This document shows, piece after piece, positions 45,527-55,849 of a stretch of 64,000 nt of DNA (positions are counted from its first letter, which is position 1; the number at the start of each line of letters is the position of its first letter). The stretch covers positions 1,445,521 to 1,509,520 of the forward strand of contig JAJEKV010000008.1 of assembly GCA_021234155.1 (NCBI GenBank), given 5' to 3'. The position numbers and the translations under genes are program-made. The notes below the pieces were generated by a model. The model made no database searches and was not told the origin of the DNA. It saw only the letters and a program-made list of their open reading frames with translations. The DNA is from Isoetes taiwanensis. Its lineage: Eukaryota > Streptophyta > Lycopodiopsida > Isoetales > Isoetaceae.

Positions 45527-47960
45527 ATGGCCGGCGGAGCTATGGCTGTCGGAGTTAGTGGCACCCGAGCAGAGTTTTACCAAGGTCGTACCACTATTTT
45601 CGTCATTTTATCGTGCATTGTTGCTGCCAGTGGTGGTCTCATCTTCGGATATGATATAGGAATTTCTGGTAATTCTCTCTTTCCAGTTCTCTGGATCCTT
45701 GCTTCCTCCCCTGTTACGTCTTGTTCTTCAGCTGGTGCAAATACGGGTGCAAATACTGCTAAACAGAGTCTTAGACAGCTTGCGTCGATGCGGAAATTCA
45801 TAACCGTACGGTGCTCTGATCTGCTTTCCAAAGATCACTGAACAGAGTTTGAATTTCTTTACTTCTAGGCTTGTACGAAGTTATTCCTTTTCCAAAGATC
45901 ACTGAACACAGTTTGAATTTTTTTACGTCTAGGCTTGTACGAATTAATTCCTCTTTTTGATGCATATGCATCTTCCCTTTTCTTATAACACGTCATGCTA
46001 AAATCTTACTTTTTAAGGGAGGATAAGATTTACCGATCTATATATAGGCAGCTTGTTCGTTGTGTAAAATCTGTTAAAAGAGAGAAGATCTGGGCATGTT
46101 CTAACATGTTGGGCACCAAAATGCTGCAGGGGGAGTTACCTCCATGGACGATTTTCTCATAAAGTTTTTCCCTGATGTATATCACAACAAGAACACACAC
46201 GTTTCGGCAGATAAAGATTACTGCAAGTACGACAGCCAGAAGCTTACAGCCTTCACGTCTTCGCTCTACCTCGCTGGTCTGGTTGCAAGTTTCGTAGCTT
46301 CTTATGTGACAAGGAATTATGGGCGCAGGCCATCTATTTTGTTGGGAGGTATAAGTTTTCTCATAGGAGCTGCCCTCAATGGAGCTGCACAGGACCTTGC
46401 AATGCTTATCATAGGCCGCATCATGCTTGGTGTTGGTGTCGGATTTGCTAATCAGGTATCAGATCTAATCTCTGAATTCCCTATTCCATCTTCAGATTTG
46501 TCCATCTTGAAACAGTGCCCTTTTCTCCTTTTAAATTTTCTAAGGGCATATCTTTTCCAATTCACGTTCTCTAGACCAAACTAGGTTCCTTTATGACATA
46601 GCATAGTCTGTCCTTTTGGAAGTTCGTCAGTCTGTCTGTAATGGCTTTCCCTTTTAGACCTGCCATGAGGAGTATATTCCCTAATTACGTCCAAATGCTC
46701 TTTTTCACTTTTGTCTTTTCATTTGAGATTCTCCCTTGTACTAATTTGACATAATGTTGTTTTTGTTTTAGGCTGTTCCTTTATACCTCTCTGAAATGGC
46801 TCCTGCAAAGCTTAGAGGAGGTCTTAACATCATGTTCCAACTTGCTATCACCATAGGCATCCTGTGTGCCAACCTTATCAACTATGGCACTAACAAAATT
46901 CACCCATGGGGATGGCGCCTTTCCTTGGGATTGGCAGGTGTGCCTGCATTGCTGATGACAATAGGTGGGATTTTTCTGCCTGATACTCCAAACAGTCTTA
47001 TTGAACGAGGCCACCATGAAGAAGGCAAAGCATTGCTGCAGAGAATCAGGGGAACCAAGAATGTTGATGCTGAGTTTGAAGACATGATAGATGCTAGCGC
47101 GGCTGCCAATGCTGTAAAGCATCCTTTCAGAAACATCTTGAAGAGGAAAAACCGCCCTCAAGTTGTCATGGCAACATGTCTGCCTTTCTTTCAGCAGCTC
47201 ACTGGTATTAACTCTATCATGTTCTATGCTCCAGTCCTATTCCAGACTATAGGCTTTGGCAATGATGCATCTCTCTACTCCGCGGTCATAACTGGAGGTG
47301 TCAATGTGGTAGCCACTCTTGTCTCCATTGCTACTGTGGACAGATGGGGAAGAAGAATTCTTTTCCTTGAAGCTGGTTTCCAAATGTTCTTCTGTCAAGT
47401 AAGCACTCTTCTTGCTTAAAATTATCATCTAGCTTAGTCCATTACTGTAGAATGCTAATCTTGTCGCTACGTTGCAGGTGATTATTGGTGTTATTTTGGG
47501 ACTTAAGTTTGGAGGCGATAAAGAACTTTCAAAGGGCTATGCTGTATTTGTTGTGATACTAATTTGCCTATACGTATCAGCATTTGCCTGGTCATGGGGA
47601 CCTCTTGGATGGCTAGTCCCTAGTGAAATTTTCCCTCTTGAAACTCGTTCTGCAGGACAGAGTATCAATGTTTCAGTTAACCTTTTCTTTACCTTTGTCA
47701 TAGCCCAGGCATTTTTAGCCATGCTATGTCATTTCAGATATGGCATTTTCCTCTTCTTTGCCTGTTGGGTTGTGGTAATGAGTGTCTTCATTTATCTCTT
47801 CCTTCCTGAGACAAAGAATGTGCCAATTGAAGAAATGATAAACGTATGGAGAGCACATTGGTTCTGGAAAAAAATAGTACCTCCTACTGACGAACATCCT
47901 TTAGAGGGAGACAACTATAAAGATGGCATTGAATTGCCTAAAAATGGCTATCAAAAATGA
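45527..47960 (+). CDS. H+/monosaccharide symporter, sugar transport protein (STP) family, 4 exons
   Basis: Predicted exons are 45527-45668, 46130-46455, 46772-47398 and 47478-47960. All introns are GT-AG (461, 316 and 79 bases), phases agree, and the product is 525 residues, the normal STP length. It should be a 12-helix plasma-membrane transporter of the major facilitator superfamily that imports hexoses with protons. Visible motifs: [13 protein letters not shown] (Asp43 is the expected proton-coupling residue); GRRPS in the loop after helix 2; GVGVGFANQ followed by [24 protein letters not shown] (Gln297-298, sugar-binding in homologues); DRWGRR; and PETKN at 475-479. Cys79 and Cys449 match the lid disulfide pair known from Arabidopsis STP10. 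ATG 45527 gives the usual STP N-terminus; Met6 is an alternative. I see no stop or frameshift. The subfamily number cannot be assigned. Confidence 0.93.
45825..45953 (+). repeat. Tandem duplication inside intron 1 of the STP gene
   Basis: Two copies of about 65 bases, each starting CCAAAGATCACTGAACA and ending GGCTTGTACGAA, lie in the first intron. They differ at a few positions. They should be removed by splicing. Confidence 0.75.
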
Positions 47961-48204
47961 GTAAGTAGCATTAAAATTGAAGACCGCACTGGAAATGTGA
48001 AATAGTTTTCTTTGGTATTTGAAGGGCGAAGAAGCTGCAAAGAATTCTTATAACTGCAGCTTCTACATGCCCATGTGTTCATATGTGTGTGCATATGTTT
48101 CCATTATTGTGAATACAGCCACACTACGCTTTAAAGTCTTGTTGTATGAAATTTGTTGATGGCCATGTGGATTCAGCCAAGGCTTCCTGCCACTTCTCTT
48201 TTAG
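47961..48204 (+). other. 3' flank / presumed 3' UTR of the STP gene
   Basis: AT-rich sequence follows the stop codon. There is no clear canonical AATAAA; variants such as AATACA near 48113 could serve. A copy of the 54.5-kb repeat begins at about 48205, so the transcript end is probably before that. Confidence 0.35.
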
Positions 48205-48770
48205 CTATTAAAAATTTGTGGTAAATGAGAATAAGAAAAATCACACATACAACACGATAATGAAAAGGTCAATAATGAAGCATACATTAAATTTTTATAC
48301 TCCTTTTAAGTTATTTTGATCTTGTTTTAAGCGGCAGAGTTTACTTGAAGGAAGGAAAAGAAAAGCTTGGAGCTGCCCTTTCTTGAGTTTCTAGCTATAC
48401 CCACGTGTCGTGCCACATTCGATTCATTTTCATTTGACGTCCCGAATTTGCATGAGGAATTTCGGTCCACCAGGGCCAGGGGAAATTAGAAAAATGGCAA
48501 ACCAAATTGTCTGCCAGGAATGTTTGGCTCGTCAGGTTTAGCATTCAGCTACCACAAATATCCGATGCCGTGTGACGGCCGGTCTTGTTTTTTTGTCCTT
48601 TGTGAACCCTCCACTTATATTACTTATTTTGGAAACTCATGATCTATTTGATAGGTTTTCCATTAGACCAAAGACTATGCTCATATATGCATTAATGTAT
48701 CTAACTCTATTTGAGATGTTAATAGCGCGAGTGTGCTTTTGAAAGATCGAGGGCATATTTTTCAGGCCAA
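48205..48770 (+). repeat. Repeat X, plus copy (interrupted)
   Basis: 48205-48270 and 48575-48730 match 54590-54780 in the same direction: AATTTGTGGTAAATGAG, then CCCTCCACTTA, TTATTTTGGAAACTCATG and GACTATGCTCATAT. About 300 bases between these parts do not match and look inserted or different. Confidence 0.6.
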
Positions 48771-49048
48771 TGGGTAGAAAACTTGCAAGGGTTGAAAAGT
48801 ATTAAGCGACATCGATTAGCCATTAAAGGCGCGAGATTTGCATGCGGGTTGAAAAATAATGGCGACTTGGACCCAACGGCTTACTCAAAGTCTTCCACTT
48901 GTGAAATTCTATACATCGCGGCATACGTGCATGGTTTCCGGTTGGATAGAACACTTATTCCATGTGTTTTGTAAGCGAGCAAGTTTGGTAGTAGCGCAGG
49001 TAATGGGAACCGGCGAGTAGCGCAAACATGCGATATTTGAACATCAAA

Positions 49049-49516
49049 GAGTACAAGCTATAAAAGACATAAGGACACAAGTGGGAAACTATGTCTTTGT
49101 CCAAATCATGACATTTTCTAATGGAATCTCGCCCTCAAGACACCTAAATAACTAACGCTGTATATACCCAGGCAGGTGCACTTTGTTTTTTGCATATCTT
49201 GGCCAGGCATACACAAAAGACCATGTGGGCATGGTCTTTAGTCTAATGGCAGAAATATCAATTAAACTATGAGTTCCAAAATAAGTAGTAAGTGGAGAGT
49301 TTCACAAAAAAACAAAAAAGAATCAAATGTGCATAGTTTAGGATTTGAAAAATATACACAAATTTAATGTTTGTTTATTAATGATTTTGTTTTATGTGTT
49401 ATTATTCTTATACTCATTCACCACAAATTACAATAGTTGGAAGAGAAGTAGAGAGAGTATATTTGATCAATATAATGACAATAAATATCCGCACAACAAG
49501 ACTTGTTCCGGCATAG
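49049..49516 (-). repeat. Repeat X, inverted copy
   Basis: Read on the minus strand it matches 54495-54862: the ATTTGATCAATATAATGACA region, CACAAATTATAATAG-like phrases, the GAGTTCCAAAATAAGTAGTAAG phrase, and finally GTACAAGCTATAAAA with GGACACAAGTGGGAAA. About 100 bases at 49110-49210 are not shared. It forms an inverted pair with 48205-48770. Confidence 0.65.
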
Positions 49517-49799
49517 TGACATTAATATGAAACACATATGCAAGCATACCTCAAACAATAAGGAAAAACTATTTCAGATTTCCAGTTCACTTTTATTGCT
49601 GCTTATTCATTTTTTATAGCCATTTTCAGGCAATTTGATGCCATCTTTATAGTTATCCCCCTCTAAAGGATGTCCATCAGCAGGGTGTACTATTTTTTTC
49701 CAGAAGCAATGTGCCCACCATATGTTTATCATTTCTTAATTGGCACATTCTTTATCTCAGGACCAAATTTATAAATGTAGACATTCATTGTAAGCTCTT

Positions 49800-51740
49800 G
49801 TTGGACATTTTACATTTCACAGAAAGCCTTTTCTACTCGGGCTTTTGGAGTCAAGTCCGTGGTTCCTATCCAATTCTTCTGCAAGAAACATGATTCTCAA
49901 GAAACATGATTCTTTCACTGGACGTTTAACTGCATATTACAAACAAAGTAAATTATAAGATCTAATTTGGGTTTGAAACTCGGTGAAATTCATCATCCCT
50001 GTCCTTTACGATAAACATTAGGAAGTTCTTTATAGGGGGTACATAAGTTGATATTTGCTTTTTATAAGCTTCACTATGAAAATTAATAAATGAGTAACAA
50101 AATTTCTAATATTTGAAGATACTAATAAAGTCGGCAAGGCCTAAGTTTGCAATGGTTAAAATATAGATTATGAACAAACCATTGTAATCAATGTATCATA
50201 TGAACATTCTAGAAGTCATGCTAATATCAACATGAATAGTTATAGCCTCGAATTATTCTCGTCTAGACAACCTGTTAATCTCTATCAAGGATTCATCGTG
50301 CCTCTTTTAAAAAGTACCTTTTGCCAAAGCTACACGGTCTAAAAGAATGAGATCATGGAGGGCTCATAAACTTAGGAGTACTTGATAGTGGGAAGGTGAG
50401 GAGTATGATTGCTAGCACTCTATAGTTGCCAGGTGATATTAATGTGTTGTCCCATTGGGAAAAATGCAGAAATGTGGCTAAAGTACATAATTTGTGCAAG
50501 TCTTTGCCACAATCTAGCTATTTGATACGCTCTTTATAGCTTGTTTTTATTATTGAGAAGTCTCAAGTTCGACACAAATGAAAACTATGGGGTAACCAAT
50601 GCATTAAAAGATCAAACAAAGAAGAAAGACATTTTGTTGTAACCACTGACAATCTTCTTAGACATGGGTACCGATCTGAAGGTCATAATGGACGCACTTC
50701 CCTTGTGTCGCGTATTGTTTTATAGCTTGTACTTATTTGACGTTCAAGGTTATGGACATACTGATTATTCTATGTTCATTAATATTAATAGAGTGAACAT
50801 ACTTTGATTGGTGATAACAATATCAGACAAGCCGAATGCCATGACATATACTTTATGACATTTTCATTGGTACCGATGTCTAAGGAGCTTGTCAGTGTTC
50901 ACAATAAAATGTCTGTCTTCTTTGTTTGATTCAATTCAATTCAACTCAATTTGTTTGATTTTTTTAATGCATTGCTTGCCCCCTAGCTTTTGATCATGTT
51001 CAACTTGGAGACTTCTCAATAATGGAAACAAGCTGTAAAGAGTTATAGAACACCTAGATTGTGGTAGGGACTCACACACATTACTTTAGCAACATTTCTA
51101 GACTTTTTCTCAATGCGACAACATATTACTAGCACATACCTTGCAATTGTAGAGTACTAGCAATCATACTCTTCACCTTCCCACTATTACGTACTCCTAA
51201 GTTTATGAGCACTTTCTTAGGCCATGTGCTTAGCAAAAGTAATTCCTAAAAGAGGCATGATGAATCCTTGATAGAGATTAAGTAAGAGGTTGTCTAAAAG
51301 GGACAAACTCGAGGCTTCAAGCATAAGCATTCATTTTAATATTAATAGCATGACCTTTGAATTATCTATAAAAAGAGTGTTCACTTCTTAAAGTGAATGC
51401 AATGTTTTGTTCATCGCCTATAGTTTACCCATTGCCAACTTAGGCCTTGCCGAATTTATTAGTATTCTCAAATATTAAAAATGTGCCACTCATTTTTTAA
51501 TTTTCATATCAAGTGAAGCTTATAAAAAGCAAATATTAACTTTTGTACCCCCTACGAAGAACTGCTCTATGTTTATCGTAAACGGCAAGGTTGAAGAATT
51601 TCATGAAGTTGCATGTTTGTAATGTGGAGTGAAATGTCCAATGAATAGAATAGAATAGAAACAATCATGTTTCTTGGAAAAGGATTGGATACGAATTGTG
51701 GACTTGACTCCGACAGCCTGAGTCAAAAAGGCTTTCTGGA
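49800..51740. repeat. Large near-palindrome (arms about 0.85 kb)
   Basis: The left arm (about 49800-50690) is the reverse complement of the right arm (about 50850-51740). The outer parts of both arms carry the same LINE post-RT segment (GGAGTCAAGTCC, AAGAAACATGATT). The inner parts carry repeat Y (GGGGGTACA, TTTGCTTTTTATAAGCTTCACT, CAAACAAAGAAGA). The spacer is about 150 bases. Arms differ by substitutions and indels. Repeat Y also occurs at 54862-55680 in the orientation of the right arm. Confidence 0.8.
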
Positions 51741-52070
51741 CTCGTTCCAAATCTTCCCAAGTGGCAAGTGATATCACTGGCCCCCTGACTTCGACTCTAT
51801 ATAGAAGGACTGGTTCCACCAAAAACCTAAACAAGTGTCTGATTGGACCAATCCTAGAGCTCCACTTTATGGCCATTGTTCTGCATGGTATAGAGTGCTT
51901 TCCAAACTGTTATCATTCGTTGTTAAATGAAGGTGTCGCAATATGTGGTGGTAGTGAACTCGTCTATTACATGATATTTGTACCACCTCTACGTTTTAGT
52001 GCTCATAAGTGAAGTGAGGTCTCGATGTTGTCTATAAGATGATATGAGTACCTTGGTCTTTGTAATTAGG
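51610..52070 (-). mobile_element. LINE fragment (post-RT region)
   Basis: The minus-strand frame 51876-51601 includes LFRFLVEPVLLYRVEVRGP, WEDLERVQKAFLTQAVGVKS, the segment that follows RT in several plant LINEs. The nucleotide sequence to 52070 matches 62490-62940 on the same strand. The coding part is broken; the RT core is cut off at about 52070, where an inverted-repeat arm starts. Confidence 0.65.
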
Positions 52071-52084
52071 TATGGTGCTAGAGA

Positions 52085-53790
52085 GAGGCAACATTAGAGA
52101 GAGAATATAACTTTTCCTGAGCTCGTAACTTGAGCTATAGAGGTTATAATCAGATGATTTTGGGTTTGTGGAAAGGCTATGCAGAGAGCTTTTTATTGGT
52201 ATATGATTTGATCCAGATCTATCATGATAGATACTTGCTTTTGCACTTTTTAATTCGGGTTCCTTTTTGCAAAATGCATGTGATGTAGATTTAACGATAA
52301 TATGTTTTCTATCATAACCCCGATTCCCTTTTGGATGATTGTTATTGTGTTGGAAAGCTCTCTCTGAGATCTTTGAGATAAAGCATAATTTGGCTATGTT
52401 TATTGAAGATTCCTGGGTCCAAACAACAAATTTCTGGCTGACATTAGCAATATTTTGAAGAATTCTTATGGGATCTGCACTATTTGTTTCTTACGTTCAT
52501 TTTATCTCTCACAGGCTGGGTTTTGATTTAGATTGATCCTAGTTGATTAGTTTATGCTTATTGACTTTACTAGCGAGGTTCCACGCGAAGCGTTTTATCA
52601 TGGCAATTACAAGAAGAAGTAGCACACTTACCCTTTGTAGGTGCGGGAGGGCCCGGGGGTGCAGAATTTTTATAGGGGAAGGAAGGAAGGAAGTTTTATT
52701 TTGCGTCCACGGAGGCGAGGCCTATGAGGAGGCAGAGCACATGGGAAACGACAAAACCGAGAGCACAACACAAAACAAACAATGTAAGCATGCGGTAGAT
52801 CCCTACTAGGGATGAAAAAACCCCACTTGGGAGGAAAACCTAACGCGGTGGAAACCGAGAATACCATGCCCACGAAGGCAAAAATTAAGCGGCCGAGAAA
52901 TCCTGGGGATGTGGCTCGGTCGTGCTACCATAGGTGATCACGATGTGATACCTTTAGCGGGGTGGTAATGAAACATCTAAGATCGGGTATTACCTTTGTA
53001 GGACATGGGCATATCTTTGAGCTTGCCATTTGGGAGGCATGGTGCTCATCCTCCTATCCGCGTGCATCTCACAACAGCGACGCCATCTCTCCTCCACTGC
53101 AGGGGATCAGGTACGCCATTCACCCCCCAGAGGCAAGACTTATCTTTCATACAAAAATAGCTAGAACATATAAGACCTTTTTCTGACCATTTTAAAGATT
53201 GTGGCAGTCGTTGTATCTTATTGCTACTTCTTTTTGTAATTGCCACGATAAAATACAAGTTTTGTGGACCTACTAGTAGAATAGTAAAATAAAGCAATCG
53301 AACTTCTGATCAGGATCTGATCCATCCACGATGCGGAGATAAAATAAGAGCGATAACCAATAGTCAGGATCCCTTAAAACTCTTTAAAACATTACAAATG
53401 TCAGCCAGAAAATTGTTGTTTGGACCCAGGAAGTTTCAGCAAACATAGTCAGATTATATTTATCTCAAAGATCTCAGAGAAGGCTTTCGAACGCATGAAC
53501 AGTCATCCAAAATGGAATTCGGGATCAAAAGCTATGATAGAAAACATATTACCATCAAATCTGCAACACATGCATTTCAAATCTGCATCACATGCATTTA
53601 ATTGCAAAGTACAAAAAGCAATACCTATCATGATAGATCTGGACAAATTATATACCAATAGAAAGCCCTCTACACAACCTTTCCAAATAGCCCAAGATCA
53701 TCTGATTCTGACCTTTGTAGCGCTATACTTAATGTCTTATATCGGCCATCATAATCTTTAAAATTAACAGAAAAAGATCTTATATGTTCT
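52085..53790. repeat. Inverted repeat pair, arms about 0.43 kb
   Basis: 52085-52540 is the reverse complement of about 53315-53790. Shared phrases include CTATCATGATAGAT, CTGGGTCCAAACAACAA with TTTCTGGCTGACATT, and ATTTTATCTC near the inner ends. The 0.8-kb centre holds a minus-strand microsatellite-tailed retroposon. It could be a non-autonomous TIR element or an inverted duplication; no transposase is seen. Confidence 0.7.
52678..53010 (-). mobile_element. Microsatellite-tailed retroposon, minus copy
   Basis: On the minus strand the body ends CATAGGCCTCGCCTCCGTGGACGC, then AAAATAAAAC and (TTCC)n at 52678-52693. It matches 36690-36872 in the CCTCCCAAGTGGGGTTTTTTC and TTTTGTGTTGTG stretches. 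It lies between the arms of the inverted repeat. The 5' limit is a guess. Confidence 0.5.
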
Positions 53791-54494
53791 AGCAATTTTT
53801 GTACAAGAGATAATTCTCGTCTCAAAAATGTTTTTCCCAGAACCCTGCTTCAACCTGGCACTCAGACAGTAGTGGGTGCTCTGCCTTCTAAACTATTTGG
53901 TCCTCAGAGGCCGCTGTTGGACGAGGACAAAAGAATTTAGTCCTCAACAGCCATTGTTAGAGATACCTTCCCCAGGATATACATGGCAGCATAATGACCT
54001 TATTCATGCTAAGTCCAACATTTACCTCCTGCATCACGAGATCGTATTTAGAGTATTCATTCTAAAGGATGCTTGACATGCACATCTCTGACAATATCTA
54101 TTTCGACTCGGGAACAACTCTTACAGTTATTTATTTCTTTGGTTACTGACTATAATGGTCGGAACTCTACACATGGGGTGGATGTCTCAGTGCAAACTTC
54201 AGAGGCATTGAGGTGAGAGTTTGGATGGGAGCGCAACCCTCACCAAAGGTACAGTGAAATAGGACCATGCGCATTCGAGAAATGAGCAAGATCGTGGCTT
54301 GGGCACTAGATCTTTAAATCTGCGTATCATAAGGCTTGCAGAGACGCCGACTGACATTCACTCTAATTTGGATGAGACTTTGCATTTCTTGAATAATGTC
54401 ATGCATGTACATGTCGATGGAGTAGTCTCTACTTGACAGGTATATTCTATTCTATTCTGTGCCAAGTTCTCATTTTAAATTGTTCATTTTAATG
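53791..54494. other. Stretch without recognised gene
   Basis: Short frames only (for example 53876-54076 +). No RNA or repeat end is seen. A short ATTCT run occurs near 54442. Confidence 0.3.
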
Positions 54495-55680
54495 TCAAAA
54501 TGGCCATGCCGAATAAGTCTCGTTGTGTAGATATTTATTGTCATTATATTGATCAAATATACTCTCTCTACTTCTCTTCAAACTATTATAATTTGTGGTA
54601 AATGAGTATAAGAATAATAATATATACAACGCAAAATCATTAATAATAAACAAACAAGTCTTTTTTGTTTTTTGTAAAACCCTCCACTTACTACTTATTT
54701 TGGAACTCATGGGCTAATTCAATTGATATTTTTGCCATTAGACCGAAGACTATGCTCATATGGCCTTATGTGTATAACTCTATTATAGCTTGTATTCCTT
54801 GACGTTCAAGATTATGCACGCATTTCCCATTTGTGTCCTTGTGTGTTTTATAGCTTGTACTTATTTGATATTCATGGTTTTGAACATAGTGTTCACTAAT
54901 ATTAACAAAGTGAATATACTTCAGTTGGCAATAACAATATCAAACAAGCCGAATGCCATAACTTATACTTCATGACATTTGCATTGGTACCCATGCCTAA
55001 GCAGCTTGTCAGTGTTCACAACAAAATGTCTTTCTTCTTTGTTTGATTCAATTCAATTCACTTTGTTTGATTTTTAATGCATTGGTTACCCCTCATTCAT
55101 GTTCAACTTGGATACTTCTCAATAATGAAGACAAGTTGTAGAGAGTTATAGAATAGCTAGTTTGTGGTAGAGACTTGCACACATTACTTTAGCAACATTT
55201 CTAGACTTTTTCTCAATGCGACAACATATTAATAGCACATGCCTTGCAATTATAGAGTACTAGCAATCACACTCTTCACCTTCCCACTATTAAGTACTAA
55301 GTCTATGAGGCCTCCTAAGTTTTTAAGCACTTTTTTAGACCATGAGCTTTGTAAAATGTAATTCCTAAAAGAGGCATGGTGAATCTTTGATAGAGATTAA
55401 GTAAGAGGTTGTCTAAAAGGGACGAACTGGAGGCTTCAAGCATAAGCATTCATTTTGACATTAATAGCATGACTTTTGAATTATCTATAAAGAGTGTTTG
55501 CTTGAATACAATGTTCTGTTCATTGTCTACAGTTTATCCATTGCCAATATAGGCCTAGTATTCTCAAATATTAAAAATGTGTCACTCATTTTTTTAAACT
55601 TTCTTATTAAGTGAGTTTATAAAAAGCAAATATTAACTTTTGTACCCCTTATGAAGAACTGCTTTATATTACAATTATAG
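54495..55680 (+). repeat. Repeat X+Y, contiguous copy
   Basis: 54495-54862 is X (as at 48205-48770 and, inverted, at 49049-49516). 54835-55680 is Y (as at 50697-51590 and, inverted, at 50027-50690). Here the two parts are joined, so this may be the ancestral arrangement. No coding capacity or clear terminal inverted repeat is seen. Confidence 0.7.
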
Positions 55681-55849
55681 TAGCTTAGGTCCTGCGCTTC
55701 TAAACACAGCAGGCTCAGTCCTTGGGGAATTTTTGAGAGATGAACTAGCGGAAGGGGGATCTGGCAAGTCCAGGAGGAAGGAATCCATAAGCTGACCTCC
55801 TACTTGAGATGATAAAAGACCTTAGAGATGGAAGTATAAGAAAATGTCG

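Noticed and set aside
45577-45831. Minus frame opposite STP exon 1
   Set aside because: Shadow of the transporter exon and intron.
46781-47161. 126-residue minus frame opposite STP exon 3
   Set aside because: Antisense shadow of a well-supported coding exon.
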